Below, one piece after another: positions 25,381 through 32,352 of a stretch of 32,407 bases of DNA. The notes under the pieces were generated by a model. It did not search any database. It saw only the letters and a list, made by a program, of their open reading frames with translations, and had not been told where the DNA came from. This DNA comes from Ruminococcus sp. (lineage in GTDB: Bacteria > Bacillota > Clostridia > Oscillospirales > Ruminococcaceae). The translations under genes and the position numbers were made by a program. Position 1 is the stretch's first letter. Every line of letters starts with the position of its first letter. The stretch covers positions 1 to 32,407 of the forward strand of contig JAGBGT010000070.1 of NCBI GenBank assembly GCA_017935865.1. Reading direction: 5' to 3'.

Positions 25381-26165
25381 TTTTTCTTTTCCAGCTCCCA
25401 CATAAGTATTCCGGCAGCCATAGCCGCATTCAGTGAGTTTATGCGTCCGTTCATTGGAATAGTTATCCGCCTGTGGCAGCGTTTCACTATCTCTGCCGGC
25501 AAGCCGTTTCCCTCGTTGCCTATAAAGACAGCCTGTTTTCCGCCGAATCCGCAGCTTGTAACATTTTCCGCATCCTTGTCGATAACGGCTGCCGAGGTTT
25601 CAACGCCGCTCTCTTTCAGAAGCTCAAACAGCTTTTCGGCATTGTTTTCAACTGTGATCTCCATGCGGAAAACCGAACCCATAGTTGAGCGTATGACCTT
25701 GGGGCTGTACAGATCGCAGCTCCCGGAAAGGATAACGCCGTCAATTCCCAGCGCATCGGCAGTACGGATTATCATGCCCACGTTGCCCGGATCCTGAAGC
25801 CCGAACAGAACCGCGTACCGGCAATTCTCCCGGAAAGCCGGCGTCTTTGCCCCGGGGATCCTGCAAATCGCGAAAACTCCCTGGGTGCTGTCCGTAGAAG
25901 CAATTTTATTTCCAAGTTCATTTGAAATAACAAGTGTTTTTGTATTTCTCAAATCAGCCTGAAAAATAGTTTCTCCGAATTTTTCCTGCGCCTGCTTTGT
26001 AAGTATAATGTGGGTGATTCCGCTGTCCTCTTTCAGGGCGTCCTCCACTATGCGCAGTCCCTCCAGCACGAATAAGCCGTATTGAAGCCTGTCTTTTTTA
26101 GAGGAAGATAGCTTCTGATACAGCTTGACTGTCGGGTTGTCTTTAGATGTTATAATATTTTCCAA
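25377..26165 (-). CDS. TrmH/SpoU-family RNA 2'-O-methyltransferase
   Basis: A 262-residue SPOUT methyltransferase. It has an N-terminal L30e-like substrate domain (LENIITSKDNPTVKLYQKL...FVLEGLRIVEDAL) and the knotted C-terminal domain with the three SpoU motifs: LQDPGNVGMIIRTADALGI, IGNEGNGLP and IPMNGRINSLNAAMAAGI. It probably methylates a ribose in rRNA or tRNA, and the exact target (RlmB, TrmH or related) cannot be told from sequence alone. TTG 26165 is the best start, with CGGAGG ten bases upstream; the frame's ATG at 26207 lies before that signal. A hairpin (26199-26246) separates it from rplT. Confidence 0.92.
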   Translation of the reverse strand: MENIITSKDNPTVKLYQKLSSSKKDRLQYGLFVLEGLRIVEDALKEDSGITHIILTKQAQEKFGETIFQADLRNTKTLVISNELGNKIASTDSTQGVFAICRIPGAKTPAFRENCRYAVLFGLQDPGNVGMIIRTADALGIDGVILSGSCDLYSPKVIRSTMGSVFRMEITVENNAEKLFELLKESGVETSAAVIDKDAENVTSCGFGGKQAVFIGNEGNGLPAEIVKRCHRRITIPMNGRINSLNAAMAAGILMWELEKKK

Positions 26166-26198
26166 TACGAAATAACCTCCGGTTGATGACGCTGCTAT

Positions 26199-26246
26199 GT
26201 ACAACAAAACACGCTCTTATTATATGTAAGAAGCGTGTCGTTGTAC
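26199..26246 (-). terminator. Large hairpin after rplT
   Basis: GTACAAC (26199-26205) and GTTGTAC (26240-26246) pair, and inside them ACACGCT-CTTA pairs with TAAG-AGCGTGT around a short A/T loop. On the minus strand the inner stem is followed by TTTTGTTG, so it can end the infC-rpmI-rplT transcript. The loop contains TATAAT, but a convincing -35 is lacking, so I do not call a promoter for the downstream run. Confidence 0.6.
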
Positions 26247-26258
26247 TTAACTAATCAA

Positions 26259-26612
26259 TTAAAGAGCAGCCTTTGCCTTCTCAGCGATCGCTGTGAAGCC
26301 GGCAGCATCTGTGATCGCGATCTCAGAGAGCATCTTTCTGTTCAGCGTGATGCCAGCCTTCTTGCAGCCGTTCATGAATGTGGAATAGTTCATTCCGTTC
26401 ATCTTGGCAGCAGCGGAGATTCTTGTGATCCAAAGCTGTCTGAAGGTTCTCTTCTTCTGCTTTCTTCCGATGTAAGCATAGTTGCCGGACTTCATCACAG
26501 CCTGCTTAGCCATCTTGAAGTGCTTGCTCTTTGCGCCCCAGTAGCCCTTAGCAAGCTTTAAAACCTTATTTCTTCTCTTGCGAGTCATCATTGCACCCTT
26601 AATACGTGCCAT
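26259..26612 (-). CDS. rplT: 50S ribosomal protein L20
   Basis: A 117-residue basic protein ([24 protein letters not shown]...) matching L20 over its full usual length, including [15 protein letters not shown] and [20 protein letters not shown]20 binds 23S rRNA early in assembly and in Bacillus also represses its own operon through the infC leader. It follows rpmI after 62 bases and ends the unit before the hairpin at 26199-26246. Confidence 0.98.
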   Translation of the reverse strand: MARIKGAMMTRKRRNKVLKLAKGYWGAKSKHFKMAKQAVMKSGNYAYIGRKQKKRTFRQLWITRISAAAKMNGMNYSTFMNGCKKAGITLNRKMLSEIAITDAAGFTAIAEKAKAAL

Positions 26613-26674
26613 AGTCTTATACCTCCAATATTATTACAAAAACGATGTGAGTAACTGTAGCCTGAGCCGGCAGA

Positions 26675-26878
26675 TTACATATAAGGAACGAGCTGCTTGA
26701 TCGTAGGAGCATTTGCACTGCCTGCAACGCCTGCGTTACGAGCGATTCTCTTACGCTTAGTATCCTTCTGTGTAAGTCTGTGTCTCTTGTTTGTGTGCTG
26801 ATACTTTACCTTGCCGCTTCCTGTGATCTTGAAACGCTTCTTTGCACCGGAATGAGTTTTAACCTTAACCTTTGCCAT
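26675..26878 (-). CDS. rpmI: 50S ribosomal protein L35
   Basis: A 67-residue basic protein beginning [20 protein letters not shown] and containing [17 protein letters not shown], standard L35. It lies between infC and rplT in the conserved order, 35 bases after infC. AAGGAGGAAT precedes the ATG. Confidence 0.98.
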   Translation of the reverse strand: MAKVKVKTHSGAKKRFKITGSGKVKYQHTNKRHRLTQKDTKRKRIARNAGVAGSANAPTIKQLVPYM

Positions 26879-26913
26879 TGAATATTCCTCCTTAAATTAA
26901 GAACAAACAGCTC

Positions 26914-27432
26914 TTATTTACTTGATTTTGGGTTCACAAACATAACAATGCTGCGACCTTCCATTTTAGCCGGCTTGTCAACAGAACCTGCTGCGGAAAC
27001 AGCCTCTTTGAACTTATCAAGAAGCTCTGCTCCCAGTTCCGGATGCGCGATGGCTCTCTTACGGAATCTTACGGAAACCTTAAGCTTATCGCCTCCCTGA
27101 AGGAACTTGACAGCCTGATTGACTTTCGTTTCAAAATCGTGGGTGTCAATCGTTGAAAACATTCTGATCTCCTTGATTGAAACGATCTTCTGATTCTTCC
27201 TCGCCTCTTTTTCGCGTTTAGCCTGCTCGAAGCAATACTTTCCGTAGTCCATAATGCGGCACACGGGCGGCGTTGCCTGCGGTGCGATCTTAACCAGGTC
27301 AAGATCCTTTTCGTAGGCTAATTTCTGGGCATCCCTGGCAGACATATTGCCAAGCTTCTTTCCTTCATCGTCGATAACGAGAACTTCCTTGTCTCGAATT
27401 TCTTCGTTGATCTGCAGTTCCTGTTTGCTAAT
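26914..27432 (-). CDS. infC: Translation initiation factor IF-3, AUU start
   Basis: A 172-residue factor that keeps 30S free of 50S and checks start codons. It begins (M)SKQELQINEEIRDKEVLVID and includes GKKLGNMSARDAQKLA, CRIMDYGKYCFEQAKREKEA and the C-terminal IF3 domain with MFSTIDTHDFETKVNQA. The start is ATT 27432-27430: GGAGG lies nine bases upstream and the sequence then matches the IF-3 N-terminus. AUU is the known start of infC in many bacteria and lets IF-3 repress its own translation. An upstream ATG at 27489 would add a Cys-rich, unrelated extension. It is the first gene of infC-rpmI-rplT. Confidence 0.96.
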   Translation of the reverse strand: MSKQELQINEEIRDKEVLVIDDEGKKLGNMSARDAQKLAYEKDLDLVKIAPQATPPVCRIMDYGKYCFEQAKREKEARKNQKIVSIKEIRMFSTIDTHDFETKVNQAVKFLQGGDKLKVSVRFRKRAIAHPELGAELLDKFKEAVSAAGSVDKPAKMEGRSIVMFVNPKSSK

Positions 27433-27459
27433 GTTCAAGCACCTCCGGACATAAAATAA

Positions 27460-27485
27460 GTGAGTGCAGAATCGTCCACACTCAC
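27460..27485 (-). promoter_or_regulatory. Leader hairpin before infC (candidate L20-type attenuator)
   Basis: On the minus strand, GTGAGTG (27485-27479) pairs with CACTCAC (27466-27460) and is followed by TTATTTTAT, giving a terminator-like shape. A second perfect hairpin AGAACG-ATC-CGTTCT lies at 27563-27549 near the predicted start. A leader of about 140 bases with such stems ahead of infC-rpmI-rplT matches the position of the L20 leader known in Bacillus. Actual L20 binding is not shown. Confidence 0.55.
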
Positions 27486-27579
27486 ACAATACGCAATCAT
27501 CTCATAAAAGACTCAACATATTGACCGTTTAAGCTTAGCCTGACGGTGAGAACGGATCGTTCTGCTTTCTTACTTGATT

Positions 27580-27608
27580 ATTATATACCATTCTCAGGCA
27601 AATGTCAA
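27580..27608 (-). promoter_or_regulatory. Consensus sigma-A promoter of infC-rpmI-rplT
   Basis: On the minus strand, -35 TTGACA (27608-27603) and -10 TATAAT (27585-27580) are separated by exactly 17 bases, a perfect consensus. The transcript would start near 27573. Confidence 0.88.
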
Positions 27609-27642
27609 TAGAATATCTAATTTTCATCACATTACACAAAAT

Positions 27643-28248
27643 TCACCCGAATATTTCTTTTAATTTATCCCAGACGGCAAAACGAACCCTGTATTTCTTC
27701 GGGTGGCAGAGAATGTCCAGCTCATCCTCCGAAAAAACGGACGGGTCTTCCTCCACCGTCTCCGCCGCCGGAATGCACAGGGGCGGGTACATAACGCACC
27801 ACCAGTTATGCCCCTCAGCCTTACCGATCTTCACCCTCAGCGCGCGATATTCTCCGGCAGGCATCGTAATATCACCGTAAACGCGGGTGTCGAACTCCAC
27901 GTCAGCAAGCTCCGCTGTTACGCCGGAAGCGCAGCCGTTTTCCAGAAGAACATCCTCCGCCGTTCTGACTATTTCCGGTAGCTTTTCGGCAGCAGTTTTT
28001 TCCGCCTCCTCAAGGCTTACGCAATCGGAGAAAAAGTCTGCCTCCAGCAGTTTGTCCCGTACCATAAGCTTGAGGCGCTGATCCTCCTCGCTGTCCGACT
28101 CCGCCAGAATATGAAGCCGTAGCACGCTTGCACGCAGGTCGTCAAGCCGCCTGCCGTCACGGATGAGTTTTATTCCGTTGGAGATAAGTATAGTCAGCAA
28201 CAGCGCCACAGCAGCAATTATAAGAGTCATATTTCTTCTTGATTTCAT
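27643..28248 (-). CDS. spoIIR: Stage II sporulation protein R
   Basis: A 201-residue secreted or membrane-tethered signalling protein. In Bacillus the forespore makes SpoIIR, which crosses the intermembrane space and activates SpoIIGA to process pro-sigma-E in the mother cell. Visible are an N-terminal membrane segment (about 8-27), the family motif VLRLHILAESDSEEDQRLKL, VRDKLL and a late GHNWWCVMYPPLC. AAAAGGAGA precedes ATG 28248. A forespore-type promoter candidate lies at 28294-28322. No other sporulation gene is in the window, so whether the organism sporulates cannot be judged from this alone. Confidence 0.95.
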   Translation of the reverse strand: MKSRRNMTLIIAAVALLLTILISNGIKLIRDGRRLDDLRASVLRLHILAESDSEEDQRLKLMVRDKLLEADFFSDCVSLEEAEKTAAEKLPEIVRTAEDVLLENGCASGVTAELADVEFDTRVYGDITMPAGEYRALRVKIGKAEGHNWWCVMYPPLCIPAAETVEEDPSVFSEDELDILCHPKKYRVRFAVWDKLKEIFG

Positions 28249-28293
28249 GGAAAATCTCCTTTTCGCAAACTTGTCGAAATTTCTTAGCGATAA

Positions 28294-28322
28294 TATTATC
28301 GCCCGGTAAAATTAGGTTATGC
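28294..28322 (-). promoter_or_regulatory. Sigma-F/G-like promoter of spoIIR
   Basis: On the minus strand GCATA (28322-28318) and GGCGATAATA (28303-28294) are 14 bases apart, matching the forespore sigma-F pattern GYATA-N14-16-GGNNANNATR. The match is meaningful because spoIIR belongs to the sigma-F regulon in Bacillus. The -10 lies within a perfect 16-base palindrome, GCGATAATATTATCGC (28287-28302), which might bind a dimeric regulator. Confidence 0.55.
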
Positions 28323-28441
28323 AATTTATTTTCCGCAGCTTTCGACACGATATGCTAAGTGAATCTGCCGCACAGTGAAATAATATGGCAAACGCTGTCG
28401 GAAATCAGCCGATTTTGGCGTAATATAGCGCAAACTTTCCC

Positions 28442-28470
28442 TTTACAAGCTAAAAAAATTGTCGTATAAT
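28442..28470 (+). promoter_or_regulatory. Sigma-A-like promoter of the leucine-rich-repeat gene
   Basis: -35 TTTACA (28442-28447) and -10 TATAAT (28465-28470) have a 17-base spacer. The predicted start is near 28477, about 24 bases before the ATG, so the leader is short. Confidence 0.8.
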
Positions 28471-28500
28471 AAGGACGTAGAGCAAAGGAGGAGACAACCC

Positions 28501-29418
28501 ATGAAAAAAATTCTTTCGGCTGCATCGGCAGCGTTCCTCATTCTCACTGCCATGATGTCAATGTGCGCAAGGGCGTCAGAGAGCGAAAAAACGGGGTTTA
28601 TTTATACTATTATTGACAACGAAGCCACCGTCACAGGATTCCAGGGCGAACCGGTCTACATCGACATCCCGGAAACCGTAGAAGGCTGCCGTGTGACGGA
28701 GATACGAGACAACGCTTTCTATGAGTGCGGCTCGCTGAAACAGGTAACGCTGCCCGGTACGATCGAAAAAATCGGACATCACGGCTTCTATGGCTGCTAT
28801 TCCCTGGAGAGTATCGTCATTCCGGATTCCGTAACGGAGATCGGCATGGGCAGCTTCTCCGGCTGTACGGCTCTTACATATGCGGCTCTCCCAGAAAGCA
28901 TCGTAAGCCTCCCCGAGTCCTGCTTCCGGAGCTGCACGTCGCTGAAAAATATAATCATCCCGGACACTGTAGAGAAAATAGGCGATTTCTGCTTTTCTTC
29001 GTGTACGTCCATAACGTCAGTTTCTCTGGGAGGGGCTGTGGCTGAGCTGGGAGACTGCGCATTTTATATGTGTACCTCCCTGAAATCCCTCTACATTCCG
29101 CCCTCTGTGAAAGATTTAGGATTCTGCTCCGTGGGATATATCCCCACTAACGACGGTGCAGTTCCCGATGAAGAATTTACCCTTGTGGGAACGAAAAACT
29201 CAGCCGCCCAGGATTACGCCGACGAAAACGCCGTTTCATTTGAAAAAGCCGAGGACTCCGTACACGCCTTTGCGATCCAGCGGATAAACGGTCAGAGAAT
29301 AGGCATCCCTTCTATTTTTATTATGGCAGCTTTTGCTGCGCCGGTTTTCGCCCTGCTTGTCATCGCACGAAAAAACATAGCAAGAAAAAAACATCGCAAA
29401 AAAATGACCAAATTTTGA
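28501..29418 (+). CDS. Secreted, membrane-anchored BspA-type leucine-rich-repeat protein
   Basis: A 305-residue surface protein. The signal peptide is at 1-26 (MKKILSAASAAFLILTAMMS, then an Ala-rich end). About five to six LRR_5 units follow (about 45-220) with repeats such as IPDSVTEIGMGSFSGCTAL and IPDTVEKIGDFCFSSCTSI, the BspA-like cysteine-containing type. A linker and a C-terminal hydrophobic helix (about 268-288) with a basic tail (RKKHRKKMTKF) follow. There is no LPXTG motif, so it is a membrane anchor, not a sortase substrate. ATG 28501 has AAAGGAGGAG upstream; the ATG at 28459 lies before the promoter -10. BspA-like repeats bind host or substrate proteins in other bacteria. The role here is unknown, though its position before a cellulase hints at a surface function. 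Confidence 0.85.
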   Translation: MKKILSAASAAFLILTAMMSMCARASESEKTGFIYTIIDNEATVTGFQGEPVYIDIPETVEGCRVTEIRDNAFYECGSLKQVTLPGTIEKIGHHGFYGCYSLESIVIPDSVTEIGMGSFSGCTALTYAALPESIVSLPESCFRSCTSLKNIIIPDTVEKIGDFCFSSCTSITSVSLGGAVAELGDCAFYMCTSLKSLYIPPSVKDLGFCSVGYIPTNDGAVPDEEFTLVGTKNSAAQDYADENAVSFEKAEDSVHAFAIQRINGQRIGIPSIFIMAAFAAPVFALLVIARKNIARKKHRKKMTKF

Positions 29419-29437
29419 ATTTTCCGCAAATAAAGTA

Positions 29438-29466
29438 TTGCATTTTTCTGAATAATATGTTATGAT
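29438..29466 (+). promoter_or_regulatory. Sigma-A-like promoter of the GH9 cellulase gene
   Basis: -35 TTGCAT (29438-29443) and -10 TATGAT (29461-29466) have a 17-base spacer. The start would be near 29473, leaving a leader of about 67 bases. No clear operator or catabolite-response palindrome is visible beside it. Confidence 0.7.
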
Positions 29467-29539
29467 ATTTATACAAGATGACGACCTGCTTTGATTTGTC
29501 ATTTCAGGCGTCCAATACTTTTTTGAAGGGATGAAGAAA

Positions 29540-31969
29540 ATGTTCAGTATGAAAAAAATTGCAGCAGCCGCCATGTGCGCTGCCGTGACCCTTTCCTCTG
29601 TACCGTCTGCCTTTATCGCTGACGCTGCCGATGCTACAGTCGAAAACTCCGGTCTCGACTACGACTACGCACGCGCGCTGCAATACTCAATGTACTTCTA
29701 CGATGCCAATATGTGCGGTGACCAGGCTGAGGAAAACTCACGTCTTGCCTGGCGCGGAGACTGCCACAGCTATGACAGCAAAGTCCCGATGGTGAACGGG
29801 GTTTCCGACGGCTTCAAAAACGGCACTAACCTTTCCGAAGCGTTTATGGAAGCCAACAAAGACGTTCTCGACCCAGACGGCGACGGCTGTATCGACGTTT
29901 CCGGCGGATTCCATGATGCCGGCGACCACGTAAAATTCGGTATGCCCGAAAACTATGCAGCCGCAACTCTCGGCTGGGGCTATTACGAGTTCCGTGATTC
30001 CTACACAAAGTTGGGTCAGGACGATCATATCGAGACGCTGCTCCGCTACTTCAACGACTACCTCATGAAGTGTACTTTCCGCGATTCTGACGGCGAGGTC
30101 ATAGCGCACTGCTACCAGGTCGGCGAGGGCGGCATCGACCACGCTATATGGCAGTCCCCCGAGGTTGACTCAATGGCTCGCCCGGCATGGTTTCTCACTG
30201 CCGAAAAGCCCCAGACGGACTATGTCGTTTCTGCGGCTGCATCCCTGGCTATCAATTACCTCAATTTCAAGGATTCCGACCCCGAATATGCGGAAAAATC
30301 TCTGGACTATGCAAAATCACTGTGGAAATTTGCCAACGACAATCCCAAGGAGCTGAGTGACAACGCGGACGGCCCGATGCAGTTCTACAGCTCCAGCAAG
30401 TGGGAGGACGACTACTGCTGGGCTGCCGCATGGCTCTTCCTCTGTACAGGCGACAAGTCCTACATGGAGTCGGCTGCGCCCTACTATGACTATTATGCTC
30501 CTAGCGGCTGGTGCTACTGCTGGAACGATATGTGGAGCGGTACGGGCTGTCTCTGGGGACGCATTAACCAGGAATATCCCGAGCTTGACCTTGTAAACGT
30601 AGTCAGAAAAGCTCAGGGAAAGAATGAATATGTTTTCGACGATTTCTGGGACGAGGTAGAAAAGTGCTTCAAGGTCTGGAAAGGTCTTGAATCTCCCGGG
30701 GGATACGCTTTCCTGAATCAGTGGGGCTCGGCAAGATACAACACGGCAATGCAGCTTATTGCCCTCGTTTACGACAAATATAACAACGACGGAAAGCCCG
30801 GTCCGTACAGCGAATGGGCTGAGGGTCAGATGAAGTACATCATGGGCAACAACCCTCTGGACAGATGCTACATCGTAGGTTACAACGAAAAATCCGTTAA
30901 ATATCCTCACCACCGTGCGGCTTCCGGTCTGCTTTCTGCGGAAGATACCCGCGAGCAGAGACACGTGCTCTGGGGCGCTCTGGCTGGAGGCCCTGACGGT
31001 CAGGATAATCACAACGACACAACAAACGATTATATCTACAACGAGGTAACTATTGACTATAATGCCGCTTTCGTAGGCGCCTGCGCAGGTCTTTACGAGT
31101 ACTTCGGCACGCCGGAAATGGCTGTTACGGCTGATTTTCCGCCTCCGGAAAAGCCGCTGGAGGGCGAAGAGGATGTAAGCGGAACATGGGTCGAGGCGTG
31201 CGGTATCGACGACCTTCACAGCGACGGTGCAGGAGTTACCAAGGTTTCATTCAAGGTCATGACCGGTGCAACAAAGCCCTCGGATAAGATCTCCGTTCGA
31301 TACTACTTCAATACAAGCGAGATGGCTGGCGGAGTAAGCTCTGTTACCCATGTCAACGAGCTGTACGACCAGTCCTCCGCAGAGGTAGAGGGCGCAGACG
31401 GCGTTATCAGCGGCCCTTACAAGTATGACAAGCTGCCTGATACCTACTATGTCGAGATCGCATGGGACGGCTATATGATAGCAAATTCCGGCAAAAAATA
31501 TCAGTTCAGCGTAGGTATGTACTACGGCGACAAGTGGGATCCCACCAACGACTGGAGCTATCAGGATCTTGAAATGTACAAGGAGGACGACGCTTTCTTC
31601 GGCAACGGCAATGAAAAAACCGCTTCGCACATCTGCATTTACGATAACGGCGTGCTTATCGGAGGAATCGAGCCTGACGGAACTACTGCCGAGGAAGAAA
31701 AGCCCACAGAAGCTACGAAGCCTGCAACGACAGAGGGCGGCGAGACTTCACTTCTGGGCGATGCCAACACCGACGGCATCGTGGATATTGCGGATGCAAC
31801 GATCATTCTCCAGAGCATAGGCAACGCAGACAAGTATAAGCTTTCCGCAGCCGGCGAGAAAAATGCAGACTGCTATGCCCCCGGCAGCGGAATTACGGCT
31901 ATGGATGCTCTTGCAGTTCAGAAACTTGATGCTAAGATAATTGATAAGCTTCCCGAAATTCCGGAATAA
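29540..31969 (+). CDS. GH9 endoglucanase/cellulase with CBM3-like module and dockerin
   Basis: An 809-residue secreted enzyme hydrolysing beta-1,4-glucan with inversion. The signal peptide is at about 1-30. The GH9 catalytic domain (about 38-520) has the base Asp residues in HDAGDHVKFG (126-130 region), KYPHHRAASG and the proton donor Glu502 in NEVTIDYNAAFVG. A CBM3c-like module follows (about 548-715; VSFKVMTGATKPSDKISVRYYF, KYDKLPDTYYVEIAW), then a Thr/Pro/Glu linker. A type-I-like dockerin (738-809) has a canonical first loop GDANTDGIVDIAD and a divergent second one. ATG 29540 is preferred because AAGGG lies nine bases upstream; ATG 29531 directly abuts it. The dockerin implies attachment to a scaffoldin, making this a cellulosome component. 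No scaffoldin gene is in the window. Confidence 0.95.
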   Translation: MFSMKKIAAAAMCAAVTLSSVPSAFIADAADATVENSGLDYDYARALQYSMYFYDANMCGDQAEENSRLAWRGDCHSYDSKVPMVNGVSDGFKNGTNLSEAFMEANKDVLDPDGDGCIDVSGGFHDAGDHVKFGMPENYAAATLGWGYYEFRDSYTKLGQDDHIETLLRYFNDYLMKCTFRDSDGEVIAHCYQVGEGGIDHAIWQSPEVDSMARPAWFLTAEKPQTDYVVSAAASLAINYLNFKDSDPEYAEKSLDYAKSLWKFANDNPKELSDNADGPMQFYSSSKWEDDYCWAAAWLFLCTGDKSYMESAAPYYDYYAPSGWCYCWNDMWSGTGCLWGRINQEYPELDLVNVVRKAQGKNEYVFDDFWDEVEKCFKVWKGLESPGGYAFLNQWGSARYNTAMQLIALVYDKYNNDGKPGPYSEWAEGQMKYIMGNNPLDRCYIVGYNEKSVKYPHHRAASGLLSAEDTREQRHVLWGALAGGPDGQDNHNDTTNDYIYNEVTIDYNAAFVGACAGLYEYFGTPEMAVTADFPPPEKPLEGEEDVSGTWVEACGIDDLHSDGAGVTKVSFKVMTGATKPSDKISVRYYFNTSEMAGGVSSVTHVNELYDQSSAEVEGADGVISGPYKYDKLPDTYYVEIAWDGYMIANSGKKYQFSVGMYYGDKWDPTNDWSYQDLEMYKEDDAFFGNGNEKTASHICIYDNGVLIGGIEPDGTTAEEEKPTEATKPATTEGGETSLLGDANTDGIVDIADATIILQSIGNADKYKLSAAGEKNADCYAPGSGITAMDALAVQKLDAKIIDKLPEIPE

Positions 31970-32214
31970 GAGTTAACATTTGGTTTCCAAATAGACAGTT
32001 TCCAATATCGATTGCAGGTCGATAACACCGGGTTTCCAAAGGGACAATGTCCCTTTGGCAGAGTCCAGAGGCAGTGCCTCTGCAGGGCATGGGACAGAGT
32101 CCCATATCGACCGTAGGTCGATGCAGCCTTTAGGCGCTCTGCAAGGGGTGAATCCGAAAACAGTCCAGTGGACTGTTTTTGGAGAGGGGACGCCCTGCAA
32201 GAGAGGGCGTTCCC
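31970..32214. repeat. Array of short near-perfect palindromes after the cellulase gene
   Basis: There is no gene here. Successive hairpins occur with small spacers: 32006-32024 (imperfect), 32036-32058 (arms of 11, one-base centre), 32066-32082 (arms of 8), 32089-32105 (arms of 7), 32106-32122 (arms of 7), 32157-32179 (arms of 11) and 32187-32214 (arms of about 10 with a G-T pair). The first and fifth are variants of the same word, ATCGACC/GGTCGAT. The words CTCTGCA and CCCTGCA recur in the spacers. In RNA these would give a chain of small stable stems. The stretch probably serves as the 3' end of the cellulase transcript and may be a mobile or multiplying intergenic repeat. Confidence 0.85.
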
Positions 32215-32245
32215 TTAGAAACTGATAGTCTGTATATAAAGAAAT

Positions 32246-32290
32246 AGAGAGAAATTTTCTCGTTTAAAGGGAAGATTTCTCTCTTTTTTG
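32246..32290 (+). terminator. Hairpin with T run, possible terminator
   Basis: AGAGAGAAAT (32246-32255) pairs with ATTTCTCTCT (32275-32284) around a 19-base loop, followed by a run of T to 32289. It is A/U-rich and so moderate in strength, but correctly shaped on the plus strand. It lies in the segment (32215-32352) enclosed by inverted copies of the palindrome unit. Confidence 0.55.
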
Positions 32291-32352
32291 ATGTATCTTT
32301 TGTAGAAACTGAAATTATTCTGTAACCGCAAAAGAAGAAAACCGGGAGTTTT

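Noticed and set aside
26211-26235. TATAAT in the hairpin after rplT as promoter of the downstream operon
   Set aside because: No acceptable -35 lies at the right distance and the motif is inside the hairpin loop.
30317-31219. 300-residue minus-strand open frame inside the cellulase gene
   Set aside because: It is the reverse-strand shadow of the GH9 gene, with no promoter or start signal.
32006-32214. Palindrome array as a CRISPR or as a run of ordinary terminators
   Set aside because: The units are not identical repeats with unique spacers, and most stems have no T run after them.
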